49,147 nt of DNA from Micromonospora cabrerizensis. GTDB taxonomy: Bacteria; Actinomycetota; Actinomycetes; Mycobacteriales; Micromonosporaceae. The position numbers and the translations under genes are program-made. The DNA lies in the NCBI RefSeq assembly GCF_022230955.1, contig NZ_JAKKFI010000094.1:1-49147 (forward strand). Reading direction: 5' to 3'. Below the pieces are notes generated by a model. It was not told where the DNA came from. It searched no databases and saw only the letters and a program-made list of their open reading frames with translations. This document shows, piece after piece, positions 30,565 through 38,976 of this stretch; position 1 is the stretch's first letter; every line of letters starts with the position of its first letter.

Positions 30565-31956
30565 ATGTGGACCATCGAAGAATTGGAAATGATCTGCCAC
30601 GCCCTGCGTGCGGAATCCGAGGGTAGGGATGACCCGGATGTGGGACGCCGCACCGCCGAGGAAGCACTTATCGAGGAGATCGAGCAGGAAGTGGAGGAGT
30701 ACCGCGAGTGGTACGCCAAGCACCGCTCGTCCGAGTCGATCGAGAACTCCGTCGAACCGCCGGAAGAGCTGCGTGAACGCCTCTGGCTCATTGGTTGGAT
30801 GATCTACGAGGCGAGCTGGCAGATTGTCCGCTGGGCGCGGCGCACCGATGTGGGTGTGGAGGTCAACTTTCGCGCTGCCGGCCTGGTCGAGCGATTGGCC
30901 GAAGTCGCTCGCATCCTGCCGTGGCCGCATTTCGCACCTCGGGCTCTGGGGGCAATCCGCGCCGAGGCGCTGGTCGCGTCCAAACGGGATACACCACAGG
31001 GTTACAACGAAGCGTTCCTGCTGCACAAGGAGGTACGAGACCGGTACGGCCACTATGTCGAGAGTCATGGTCGTGCACCTGGCCGCGAACTGGAGTTGTT
31101 GGGCCTCGAGGAGATCTTCCTTCAACTGGTGCTCGCCGAGACAGGCACCGCCTGCCGCACCGCGGAGCGGTTCATCGGTCGTTGGTTGGACGAACTCGAC
31201 AAGACGGAGCGCGAGCGGCAGTGGGCCGTTGACGACGAGGAGCACTGGGTCGAAATCCTCTACCACCAGCTGTCCATCGGCGTCATCATCGGCGAGCAGG
31301 CGCTCGACAAAGCTACCGAGATCGAGCGCGCGTATGGGCTGGTCAAGCGAGTGGGCCGGGACCGGCTGGCGCTCCGCACCGCCTTCCGGAACCCCGGCAT
31401 CATGACTGCCAGGGCGGCCCTGCATCTGCTACCGCTGACCTACGAGATGGAGGCCGTCGGGTTGGAGCCGGGCGCCGATTACGATAACTGGGAGGAAATG
31501 CGCGAGGCGACGGTCCGTCGTTTCCTGAAGGCCTATCGGGCCATCGAGAAGCCCGTCCTGGACGACAATGAGCGGCCCGTTGCGCTGATCGCCGACCATC
31601 AACGCTCAGTCGCCCAGCTCCGGCTCAACGCCGCGCTCGTACTCCCCGGCCTCGACCTTCCCTCCGACCTGGACTTTGCCGACTTCCTGCGGCGCAGTCC
31701 ACTCGATGACGACGCGGCCGAGGACATCTCGGCGTGGCTCGCCGAGAAGGACGGCGAGGGCAAGATCCGTGGGAACGCCAATGCAGTCGGCAGCGTGACA
31801 ATGCCCGCGTTCCTACGGGGTGTCAGGGCTTGCCGGGCGGAGCGCGGCGTGTCTGGAGGGTATCGGGAATGGAGAGAGCGGTGGTTCGCCCTTGACCGCT
31901 ACGCCGGCGAAGACGACCGCCGCGAGCGGGTGGAACGGGCCTTGAAGGGCGGCTGA
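30565..31956 (+). CDS. Helix-rich protein of unknown function in the CHAT island
   Basis: A 463-residue soluble, acidic, mostly alpha-helical protein. It has many Trp and paired charged residues (EELIEEIEQEVEEYREWYAK, WLIGWMIYEASWQIVRWARR), which suggest TPR-like or other helical-hairpin packing rather than an enzyme core. No catalytic motif, signal peptide or transmembrane segment is visible, and I do not recognise the family. It converges on the CHAT protease gene, with a terminator between them, and lies at the island edge. It may belong to the same conflict system (sensor or target), but this is inference from position only. The AAGGGGAG ribosome-binding site is 12 bases before the ATG. 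Confidence 0.75.
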   Translation: MWTIEELEMICHALRAESEGRDDPDVGRRTAEEALIEEIEQEVEEYREWYAKHRSSESIENSVEPPEELRERLWLIGWMIYEASWQIVRWARRTDVGVEVNFRAAGLVERLAEVARILPWPHFAPRALGAIRAEALVASKRDTPQGYNEAFLLHKEVRDRYGHYVESHGRAPGRELELLGLEEIFLQLVLAETGTACRTAERFIGRWLDELDKTERERQWAVDDEEHWVEILYHQLSIGVIIGEQALDKATEIERAYGLVKRVGRDRLALRTAFRNPGIMTARAALHLLPLTYEMEAVGLEPGADYDNWEEMREATVRRFLKAYRAIEKPVLDDNERPVALIADHQRSVAQLRLNAALVLPGLDLPSDLDFADFLRRSPLDDDAAEDISAWLAEKDGEGKIRGNANAVGSVTMPAFLRGVRACRAERGVSGGYREWRERWFALDRYAGEDDRRERVERALKGG

Positions 31957-31989
31957 CAACGACGTCCACTCTCTGAACGATGAGGGACG

Positions 31990-32017
31990 GCGGGTGGCAG
32001 CCGCCGCTGTCACCCGC
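31990..32017. terminator. Terminator between the helix-rich gene and the CHAT gene
   Basis: An 11-bp stem (GCGGGTGGCAG at 31990-32000 with CTGTCACCCGC at 32007-32017, one G-U pair) and a 6-base loop lie between two convergent stops. Confidence 0.75.
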
Positions 32018-32077
32018 GCCCGGTTACGGCACGCTGGGCCGGGACGCCGCAGGCCTGAGGGGCCCGCCGATCGTGGT

Positions 32078-34420
32078 TCAGCGGGTGTAGGCGGCAAACA
32101 AGATCCAGGAGAGGTCAGGCCAGCGACCATGCACCCACTCCAGTTGGACCTCGCGTAGGGCTACGTCGAGCCGCGTGCCCTCCGTCCGGCTCTTGGCCAC
32201 GATTGCGGCGGCGGTCTTACCTGCGGCGAAATCGGCGACGTTGTCGATACATGCCACGACCTGCTCCGCCCCACCCGCGAGCGCTGCCATCACGAAGTTC
32301 AGCGGTTCGGCGTGTTCGACGTTCACCAGTCGACCGACCTGGCACGAGGCGAGGAGCAGTGACTGTGGCCAGCGCAGCATCAATGCCCTGCCCGCACTGA
32401 TGGGCGCGTCCGGCAGCAGCAGGGTCTGGCCGAGGCCGACGCCCTCGCCGTGCGAGGCAATGTGTGCGAAGCGCCACTGCACGGTCCGCCGGGACAGCGC
32501 TGCGGCGAGTGTGCCGGGCACGTCGACCGGACGGGCGTCCTGCTCCAGGTCGCACGAGCTCAGCGGGATCCGTCCATCGTCGCGTACCGGGATACCCCAG
32601 ACGGTGCGCTCCCGTTCGGTTCCTACTCCGTGGCTGTCTTCACCGCTTTTTGCAACCAACTGGATCAGGGCAGGGCCGGCGGCGGGCGTGGTGGTCGGAC
32701 CGGACAGAAAGGTGAGCACCGGCGTTTGCGTGAGGACGGCCCGCTCCACCAGGCGTGCTTGCCCGTTGATCCGGAGTGCCGCCCAGGGCATCAGGCTGAG
32801 CGCGGAGTGCGCCGAGATCACCAATGTGACGGGCTCCTCGGCGAGTTCCAGTGCGTCTCGCAGCTGCGACGGTATGAGCTGCTCGCCGAGCGCCTGCCAA
32901 TCGACGCCGTCGGCCAGGACATCGGCCAGCGCGACCGTCGGAGGGCTGATCGCCGTGATGAAGGCCGAGAGGGCTTCGCCCACCGTGAGCTGACAGAAGG
33001 AAAGCGTGCCGGTCGGCCCGATGAGCGTCCGGAACCACAGGGTCTCGGCCGTCACGGTATCCGGGAGGCCGACATAGTCGAGCGCGTAACGGTCGCCAAT
33101 GGAATCGATCACCCGCGCGATGTTCACCGGAGCCGGCACCACAGCGTCCGCGAGAAGCGGAGAGACTGCGTGTTCGATTCGTACGCGCAGATCCAGAAGA
33201 CGCTTGGTGCTCTCCGCGTTCGCCGCGCCGAGTTGCTGACCCGACTCCGCCTCGACCACCTGGTCCAGCAGCCGGCGCAGTCGTCGACCGTTCCGCCACG
33301 TCTCCCACGTGCTCTCGACCCCGACCCGGTCAGCGCGGATCCGGGCGGCGAAGCCGGACTGCTTGGCCGAGAGGCTGACCCGCAGGCCGAGTTCGGCGGC
33401 CTGACGGCCCGGCAGAACCGCAGCGGCGCGGGCGATGTCGCCGTAGATGCGTCGGATCGCCGCCGCCAGCGGGCTGCCGGAGCGGGAGATCACCCGCCAC
33501 CGGTCACGGATCCCCTCGATGGTGCGCAGCGCGTCGTCCAGGTGGTCGATCGCCTGGTTGACGACCCCCAGGGGGAGGGGGAGGGTGCCCTCGTCGATGA
33601 TCAGATCAGCACGCGCCAATGACAGCAGGAGATCTTCGATGTCGTACTGGGCCGCGTGTCCTCCGGTCTTGTGAAGATACCGTTGAGCGTGGGCGAACCG
33701 TGCGGTCGCATCCTCGCGGTCGCCCTCCGCCCAGGCGCCGAGGGCGAAGGCGTAGTCGATGCGGTGACGGCTGACGAACTGGCTGGCCGAGACCGCATGC
33801 CAGTACCCATGCAGCTCCGACTCCCGCAGTAGGGGCCGGACCTTCGCCGCCTCGCCACTGAGCAGATACCCAGCGGCCAACTCGTAATGGAAATGAGCGC
33901 GGAAGATCTCGGCACCGATCCCCACGAATTCGCTGTCGTCGCGGTCGGCCAAGGTTATCCCCGCAAGGTGATTGCCGCAGATGCGGCGATCACGGGCCAC
34001 CCGGTATCGGATCGTCCGCCCTCGGTACAGATCCCTGTCGAGATCTACGCCGGCCAGGGTCTCGGAATCGGCTTCCAGCCTGGCAAGCGCCTGCTCGTGG
34101 AGCGTGGCCACAGCGACGTCGGCCGGCGCTTGCAGGGGAGCCTTGAGCAGGGCACAGAGCCGGACGATGATGCCGGCGCTGTCCCGCGAATCCAGGAAGG
34201 CCCACGATGAGCCCCGGGTGCTGTCGGCATTACGGGCGGTATCGGAGTAGATCTTCAGTGCCTCGGAGAAGAGTTCGGTCTCCTGCTTGAACACGTGCTC
34301 GTCCGGCATGCCTTTTCGTGCGATGTCGACGACCGCCTCCGCGTCGCGAGCGAGCATCATCAGGTCGTCGCGGGCGATTATCCGCCGAACCGCAGGAGGC
34401 AGCGCGTTTTCAGAGGACAC
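32078..34420 (-). CDS. CHAT-domain (caspase-like) protease with helical-repeat N-terminus
   Basis: A 780-residue protein. Residues 1-430 are helical and TPR-like (ALKIYSDTARNADST, FHYELAAGYLLSGEAAKVRPLL, YAFALGAWAEGDREDATARFAHAQRYL). The C-terminal CHAT peptidase domain (about 490-780) has the catalytic His657 in HIASHGEG and Cys693 in LLASCQVGRL. The preceding VISAHSALSLMPWAAL and the ending SWILFAAYTR are typical. The His/Cys dyad is intact, so activity is expected. It is divergent from the small-protein/CATRA pair and probably the effector protease of that system. Start: the GTG at 34420 is six bases after the -10 of a consensus-like promoter, giving a leaderless mRNA; the upstream TTG at 34456 is part of the -35. 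Confidence 0.9.
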   Translation of the reverse strand: MSSENALPPAVRRIIARDDLMMLARDAEAVVDIARKGMPDEHVFKQETELFSEALKIYSDTARNADSTRGSSWAFLDSRDSAGIIVRLCALLKAPLQAPADVAVATLHEQALARLEADSETLAGVDLDRDLYRGRTIRYRVARDRRICGNHLAGITLADRDDSEFVGIGAEIFRAHFHYELAAGYLLSGEAAKVRPLLRESELHGYWHAVSASQFVSRHRIDYAFALGAWAEGDREDATARFAHAQRYLHKTGGHAAQYDIEDLLLSLARADLIIDEGTLPLPLGVVNQAIDHLDDALRTIEGIRDRWRVISRSGSPLAAAIRRIYGDIARAAAVLPGRQAAELGLRVSLSAKQSGFAARIRADRVGVESTWETWRNGRRLRRLLDQVVEAESGQQLGAANAESTKRLLDLRVRIEHAVSPLLADAVVPAPVNIARVIDSIGDRYALDYVGLPDTVTAETLWFRTLIGPTGTLSFCQLTVGEALSAFITAISPPTVALADVLADGVDWQALGEQLIPSQLRDALELAEEPVTLVISAHSALSLMPWAALRINGQARLVERAVLTQTPVLTFLSGPTTTPAAGPALIQLVAKSGEDSHGVGTERERTVWGIPVRDDGRIPLSSCDLEQDARPVDVPGTLAAALSRRTVQWRFAHIASHGEGVGLGQTLLLPDAPISAGRALMLRWPQSLLLASCQVGRLVNVEHAEPLNFVMAALAGGAEQVVACIDNVADFAAGKTAAAIVAKSRTEGTRLDVALREVQLEWVHGRWPDLSWILFAAYTR

Positions 34421-34426
34421 CGGCCG

Positions 34427-34456
34427 AGTATTCGGCCGCCGTCGATCTGCCGTCAA
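34427..34456 (-). promoter_or_regulatory. Promoter of the CHAT protease gene
   Basis: On the minus strand TTGACG (34451-34456), an 18-base spacer and AATACT (34427-34432), followed after six bases by the GTG start. This is a housekeeping-type promoter with the start codon at the expected transcription start. Confidence 0.65.
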
Positions 34457-34505
34457 TCGTGCGATCGGGGCAGGCAGTAGTCAGGATGCCGATAGATCGT
34501 CCCCA

Positions 34506-34533
34506 TTGACTGCGGCTGTGATTCTGCTGAACT
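34506..34533 (+). promoter_or_regulatory. Putative promoter of the small-protein/CATRA operon
   Basis: TTGACT (34506-34511) and TGAACT (34528-34533) with a 16-base spacer, eight bases before the ATG at 34542. It is divergent from the CHAT promoter, so a regulator could control both across about 120 bases. Confidence 0.45.
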
Positions 34534-34541
34534 GGGTGACC

Positions 34542-34868
34542 ATGGATGAGGCTGACCGGAAAGACCTGACGTACCTGGTAAGAGAGATCATCGACAGCGA
34601 GTTCGAAGACTCCGACTGGAGGCAGGTCGAACATGCTCTCACGCTCATGGAGCAGTCACGCGGCGCCGACGACGAGGACTGGACCGTAGGCAGAAATGTG
34701 CTGTTCAACCTGTTGAAAGAGAACCGCACAGCCCGGGGCCTGCGTAATACGCTGCCAGTCCGGACGGACAAGCCCGTCCCGCAGCCGGTACGCGACCGTT
34801 TCGTCCAGTTGTTGCACAAGGTCGGTCATGTGCCCCGCCAGGAGCAGCGTGTCGATGACTCTGCGTAG
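34542..34868 (+). CDS. Small CATASP-like protein (CATRA-associated)
   Basis: A 108-residue, charged, helical protein (DLTYLVREIIDSEFEDSDWRQ ... VEHALTLM), ending PQPVRDRFVQLLHKVGHV. The pattern W-x-x-V-E-x-x-L, a Leu-rich middle and a PxPVRDR...LLH ending fits the CATRA-associated small protein (CATASP) as I remember it. The next gene starts 14 bases before its stop, so the two are translationally coupled. In the ternary system it may be an adaptor between the CHAT protease and the membrane CATRA protein. Start choice: ATG 34542; GTG 34536 or 34518 would add 2-8 residues. No ribosome-binding site is clear. Confidence 0.65.
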   Translation: MDEADRKDLTYLVREIIDSEFEDSDWRQVEHALTLMEQSRGADDEDWTVGRNVLFNLLKENRTARGLRNTLPVRTDKPVPQPVRDRFVQLLHKVGHVPRQEQRVDDSA

Positions 34869-36375
34869 ACCAGCCCTCGTCGTCCACACATTGTTCTCGG
34901 TCGGTACAGCCGCCGGCTCGTCGGCACCGTCGGCTCCGGCCCCGACGGTCGACGCGCTGTCGGCGCTCTGGGACGGGTTGGCCCGCCTCGACCTGACCGC
35001 GCCCATCGCTCCCTACCAGAGGGATCTGCCGGAGGATTTTGGTGCCGGAACACCCGGTGTGCTGCTGCTCGCCGCCCGGCAGCGGGTGGTACCGGGTTCG
35101 GTCTACGAGGCCTTGGCGTTCCGGTGCCGCGACGTCGTCGGGGTGAGTGTGATCCTGGCGCCCAACGACGACGGTGTCGGCTGGCAGGAATTGAGCGACC
35201 GATGGGCGTCGACGGCTCCAGCGATGTCCGGCGCGGAGCTGAGCACGACCACGATCTACCTCGGGCTCTCCGACCATGGTCGCGCCAACTGGTTCGGCAG
35301 AAGGGAGGGGGACGGAAGATGGGCGAGGCGGCTACATCGTCAACTGCCCGGCGCACCGCCCGAGCCGGGCTGGACGACGTCTTGGAGTCGCGTCGCCGGT
35401 AGACTTCTGATGTGGAACTTGCCGGCGGACGGTGGGTACGCTCAACACCGATATCTCGTTCTGGCGAGTCTGGCCGACGAGGCCGCGCTGGACGGGATGA
35501 CCTGGCTGAGTAATGGTCAGGTTCTGCCGCCGTTGACCCGGTACGTGCTCTGCCGCGCCGAACTCCGGCATCAGGAACAGGTGCTCGAGGCGGCGATTCC
35601 AGGCTTGCGTGCCGCGATCGATAAGACTGACCGTGCGTGCGAGACCCTCGCCGAGCTTCTGCGTACGACCGAGCCGTCCGACCGGCAACTGCGAGCCGCC
35701 GCGCTGGAACTGTCCACTGTTCAGGCCGAGGGAAGCGGATTGATCGGGGCCACGGCCGACGTCAGCAAGATGGCGGAGACGGTGCGGGGGATCCAGGACA
35801 ACATGGAGGCCGCACTTGGGCGCGATGTGCGCCACGGGCCTGGTGCGACGCTGCACCAAGATCAGAAGCCTGCGGTCTGGCTGGCGGAACAACTCCGGAT
35901 CGAACTGACCTATGTCGATTCGACGTGGCGCAAGGCCGACCAACTCAACCGTCTCGCGACTGCCGTCGTGGGCGAGCGGCATCGTCGCAGGCAGGAGGTG
36001 TTGACGCTCATCCAGGCGTCGATCCTGGGAAGCCTGCTGATGGGGCTGGCCGCCATTCAGAGCCTTCAGTACCGGGTTCCGCTGGCCGGGCCGCTGGTGG
36101 CACCGTTGATCTGTGTGCTGGGGATCCTGGCGCTGCTGCTTCCCGCCACGGTCCTGCATTGGCCGCGCCCGGGCACCTCGACGCCTCGGCGCCGCTGGGT
36201 TGTGGTGGGTGGGTGCGCCTTCGGCGCTGCCCTCGGATGGCTGGCCAGCAGCATCTCCTGGTGGCAGGCTCGGGATGTGCCGGCCCCCCAGGGCTGGTCG
36301 GCTCTCCTGGCCGCCGCCGGTGCGGCGAGCGTGACGTTGGTGGCCCTGACGTTGATCCGCCTTCGACGGTCATGA
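34855..36375 (+). CDS. CATRA-family membrane protein (CHAT/TPR-associated)
   Basis: A 506-residue protein. The N-terminal region (about 5-200) begins RRPALVVHTLFSVG and contains LTAPIAPYQRDLPEDF and FRCRDVVGVSVILAPNDD, matching the CATRA-N (caspase and TPR repeat-associated) pattern as I recall it. A helical or coiled-coil CATRA-C region (about 230-380) follows, with a run of charged heptads. The C-terminus has four transmembrane helices (about 382-403, 412-434, 448-469, 480-501). It should be membrane-anchored with a cytoplasmic sensor half. It overlaps the upstream small gene; an AGGAG at 34840-34844 serves the GTG at 34849 or the ATG at 34855. A role as membrane sensor or pore is inference. 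Confidence 0.75.
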   Translation: MTLRRPALVVHTLFSVGTAAGSSAPSAPAPTVDALSALWDGLARLDLTAPIAPYQRDLPEDFGAGTPGVLLLAARQRVVPGSVYEALAFRCRDVVGVSVILAPNDDGVGWQELSDRWASTAPAMSGAELSTTTIYLGLSDHGRANWFGRREGDGRWARRLHRQLPGAPPEPGWTTSWSRVAGRLLMWNLPADGGYAQHRYLVLASLADEAALDGMTWLSNGQVLPPLTRYVLCRAELRHQEQVLEAAIPGLRAAIDKTDRACETLAELLRTTEPSDRQLRAAALELSTVQAEGSGLIGATADVSKMAETVRGIQDNMEAALGRDVRHGPGATLHQDQKPAVWLAEQLRIELTYVDSTWRKADQLNRLATAVVGERHRRRQEVLTLIQASILGSLLMGLAAIQSLQYRVPLAGPLVAPLICVLGILALLLPATVLHWPRPGTSTPRRRWVVVGGCAFGAALGWLASSISWWQARDVPAPQGWSALLAAAGAASVTLVALTLIRLRRS

Positions 36376-36459
36376 ACTTCCCGAGGGAGGGACAGCGAGC
36401 CGGGGAGCCGACGCCGTCGAGATGCCGCTCCGCCCTGTCGAGCGCCGATTGAGGACGAC

Positions 36460-37218
36460 ATGGACTTCGCCTTCGCCACTGAGCCTGGCCCGGACCGGCC
36501 CAACGAGGATCACGTCATCGCGTCGGCCACTTTCGCCGTCGTCCTGGACGGTGTCACCCAACTTCCTGACCTGGATACCGGTTGCGTCCATGATCCGGTG
36601 TGGTTGGTCCGGGAGTTAGGGATCTGCCTCGTGGAGTCGTTGACGAGGGAACCTCTCGTGCCGCTCGACCTGACTCTCGCCAAGGCGATCTTGTGGCTGC
36701 GCAGCCGTCACGAGGGCCGGTGCGACCTGTCGAACCCGAACAGCCCTTCGTCCACGGTCGCGATCGTGCGCGAGAGGGGTAACCAGGTGGACTACCTGGT
36801 GCTGTGCGACTCGTCGGTCGTGTTCGAGGACGCGTCCGGTGTCACGGTGATCCACGACAACCGAACCGATGGCCTGCCCGCCTACGACCGGCACACGGTG
36901 GCGCGGCTTCGCAATCGACCGGGAGGCTTCTGGGTCGCCTCGACCGACCCGGCAGCCGCCGCCGAGGCGGTGACGGGCAGTGTGCCCCTGGACGGGCTGC
37001 GCCGAATGCTGCTCTGCACTGACGGGGTCTCGCGGCTCACCGAGTTCTTCGGGTTCGACTGGACGGATGTCTTCCAGTTGGTCGAGCGGTCCGGGCCACG
37101 AGCCGCGATCGACGTGGTTCGAGAATATGAAATGAACAGCTCCGGGCTGCTGACCCGGCCGGGGCGTGGTCGGGTCAAGCAGCATGACGACGCCACACTC
37201 GCCGTACTTTGCTCGTGA
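36460..37218 (+). CDS. PP2C-like serine/threonine phosphatase
   Basis: A 252-residue protein with the PP2C motif set: RPNEDHV (Glu16, Asp17), VVLDGVT (Asp30), SSTVAIV, LLCTDGVSRL (Asp188) and HDDATLAVL (Asp243/244). The metal-binding acidic residues look intact. It is shorter and more divergent than typical PP2C enzymes, with VLDGVT replacing the usual DGMGG. GAGG lies 7-8 bases before the ATG. It follows the CATRA gene by 84 bases on the same strand and is probably co-transcribed. Dephosphorylation of a system component is a plausible regulatory role but is inference. Confidence 0.75.
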   Translation: MDFAFATEPGPDRPNEDHVIASATFAVVLDGVTQLPDLDTGCVHDPVWLVRELGICLVESLTREPLVPLDLTLAKAILWLRSRHEGRCDLSNPNSPSSTVAIVRERGNQVDYLVLCDSSVVFEDASGVTVIHDNRTDGLPAYDRHTVARLRNRPGGFWVASTDPAAAAEAVTGSVPLDGLRRMLLCTDGVSRLTEFFGFDWTDVFQLVERSGPRAAIDVVREYEMNSSGLLTRPGRGRVKQHDDATLAVLCS

Positions 37219-37273
37219 GGTTGAATCGGCGCCGAAAGTCGGCCGGATCGTTGACGGAATCCCGACGGTGCTG

Positions 37274-37305
37274 TTGCACTGGAGGGCACGTGCCGGTTCA
37301 ATACT
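37274..37305 (+). promoter_or_regulatory. Possible promoter with a CACGTG palindrome
   Basis: The 243-base gap after the phosphatase gene contains TTGCAC (37274-37279) and AATACT (37300-37305) with a 20-base spacer, longer than ideal. GGCACGTGCC (37285-37294), an exact palindrome, lies in the spacer. No gene is seen before 37393. Confidence 0.35.
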
Positions 37306-37461
37306 GCCGTTCTGACCTGACGGGACGACATCACCACATGCGCCAACCCGCACCCGTACCGTCTGCCTCACGATCATTCATGACCGGACTTCGTGGGATT
37401 GCGCGCCGGGAGCCCGGTCCGACGGGATGTGCAAGCTGTGATCGAGGAAACGGACAGGCCG

Positions 37462-37818
37462 ATGTCCTCCGATGACCTGTACCGAATGGCAGCGATGGAT
37501 GCCAAGACGCTGCAGGATCGGATTTTGTCGGCAGCTGGGAACAGCGTCGACGTCAGCGACGGGCGGGTGGCGGCGCTCGCACTCGCCAACGCCCTTCTCT
37601 CCGTCGTGCAGGAATACCTCGAACGGACGTCGGACGAGCATGACGTCGAGCTGTTCCTCGAGGTCAACGGACGGCAGCCGGACGACGCCGGTTCGTGGCC
37701 GGTGAACATCCTGGCGGGCCTCAGGCTGCGGCGGACCCCGGCCGAGGACCGGCGCTCGATCTGCGAGCGGGCGGTTCAGCTGGCAGTACGACGACTCCGA
37801 CCGCCGTCAGGACCCTGA
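37462..37818 (+). CDS. Small helical protein of unknown function
   Basis: A 118-residue protein from the ATG at 37462 (MSSDDLYRMAAMDAKTLQDR); in-frame GTGs at 37393, 37429 and 37438 could extend it by up to 23 residues. It is acidic, with ALALANALLSVVQEYLERTSDEHDVELFLEV in the middle and a basic end (RRSICERAVQLAVRRLRPP). No family is recognised. It is the last small gene of the island, 67 bases before the MurB-like gene. Confidence 0.55.
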   Translation: MSSDDLYRMAAMDAKTLQDRILSAAGNSVDVSDGRVAALALANALLSVVQEYLERTSDEHDVELFLEVNGRQPDDAGSWPVNILAGLRLRRTPAEDRRSICERAVQLAVRRLRPPSGP

Positions 37819-37884
37819 CCGTCGTCTCTGCGCTCCGCCGCGATCACGGCCGACGGGCCTTCGGACGATCAGTAGGCTGGCGCT

Positions 37885-38898
37885 GTGACAACCACGTTTG
37901 CTGATCTCACCACGATGCGGGTCGGCGGTCCCATCGGTCGCCTGCACACTCCGGTGACGGTCTCGGAGGCGATCGAACTTCTGCGTCAGACCACCGCCGC
38001 AGGTGAGCCGCTGTTGGTGATGGGCGGCGGCTCGAACCTGGTGGTGGGTGACACCGGCTGGGACGGCACGGTGATCAAGATGGCGTCCTCGGAATTCGAC
38101 ATCGACGGCGAGCTGGTCACTGCGGCCGCCGGCGTCGAGTGGGACCACCTCGTGCAGGCAACCGTCGCCGAAGGGCTTGCGGGCGTGGAGGCGCTCTCCG
38201 GCATTCCCGGCTTGGTGGGAGGCACACCGGTGCAGAACGTCGGCGCGTTCGGCACGGTGACCTCGGACGTGCTGGAGTCGCTGTCCGTCTACGACCGGCA
38301 GACCGGGGCCCTGGAACGGTGGACTCCGGACCGCTGCGGCTTCGGCAGCCACCGGCAGTCCGTCTTCAAGCACAGCGACCGGTGGGCCGTGGTGGACGTG
38401 ACGTACCGCCTCCGCCGGAGCAACCAGTCCAGACCGATCGAGTACGCGGAGCTCGCCGCGAAACTGGGAATCGAGGTCGGCGGCACTGCTGCACCGGCCG
38501 ACGTTCGGCACGCGGTTCTCGCCCTGCGCCGCGGTAGGGGCATGGTCCTCGACCCGCGGGATCACGACACCTGGAGCGTCGGGTCCTTCTTCATCAACCC
38601 TGTCCTCGCCGAGGTGCCCGAACTCGCCGGAGAATGCCCGCGCTACCCCGACGTCAAAGGCACGAAGCTGCCAGCGGCGTGGTTGATCGAACATGCCGGG
38701 TTCCCCCGTGGCTACGGGCGAGATTGGGGAAGCGGGACCGTGGCGTTGTCCAGCCGCCACGCCCTCGCCGTCACCAATCGGGGGGCCGCCACAACCTCAG
38801 AGATCATGAAGTTCGCGGCGCACATTCGGGAAGGTGTCGAGGCCCGATTCGGTATTCGCCTGGGCCCAGAGTGCGATCTCGTCAACTGCTCATTCTGA
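37885..38898 (+). CDS. MurB-like UDP-N-acetylenolpyruvoylglucosamine reductase
   Basis: A 337-residue MurB homologue, an FAD enzyme that reduces UDP-GlcNAc-enolpyruvate to UDP-MurNAc. The FAD-binding parts MRVGGPIGRLHTP and VMGGGSNLVVGD and GIPGLVGGTPVQNVGAFG are clear. The catalytic Arg157 (SHRQSVFK), Ser234 (GSFF) and Glu329 (GPECDLV) are all kept; the usual Lys after GSFF is Ile. A TAGGCT -10 hexamer is six bases before the GTG, so the mRNA is leaderless. It is not in a mur operon: it follows the conflict island and precedes two unknown paralogues, so it may be a second, specialised copy rather than the housekeeping gene. Confidence 0.85.
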   Translation: MTTTFADLTTMRVGGPIGRLHTPVTVSEAIELLRQTTAAGEPLLVMGGGSNLVVGDTGWDGTVIKMASSEFDIDGELVTAAAGVEWDHLVQATVAEGLAGVEALSGIPGLVGGTPVQNVGAFGTVTSDVLESLSVYDRQTGALERWTPDRCGFGSHRQSVFKHSDRWAVVDVTYRLRRSNQSRPIEYAELAAKLGIEVGGTAAPADVRHAVLALRRGRGMVLDPRDHDTWSVGSFFINPVLAEVPELAGECPRYPDVKGTKLPAAWLIEHAGFPRGYGRDWGSGTVALSSRHALAVTNRGAATTSEIMKFAAHIREGVEARFGIRLGPECDLVNCSF

Positions 38899-38976
38899 GG
38901 CGATCTCCGCAGTGCTGGCCCGCGCTCGTCAAGGCAGGTCCAGGTCGGACAATGGCGGTCAGGGTCTGCGTTGACA

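Noticed and set aside
34456..34456. TTG at 34456 as the start of the CHAT protease
   Set aside because: It has no ribosome-binding site and coincides with the -35 hexamer of a good promoter whose -10 lies six bases before the GTG at 34420.
37338..37475. A short frame MRQPAPVPSASRS... before the small island protein
   Set aside because: No ribosome-binding site, unusual composition, and it overlaps the better-supported frame at 37462.
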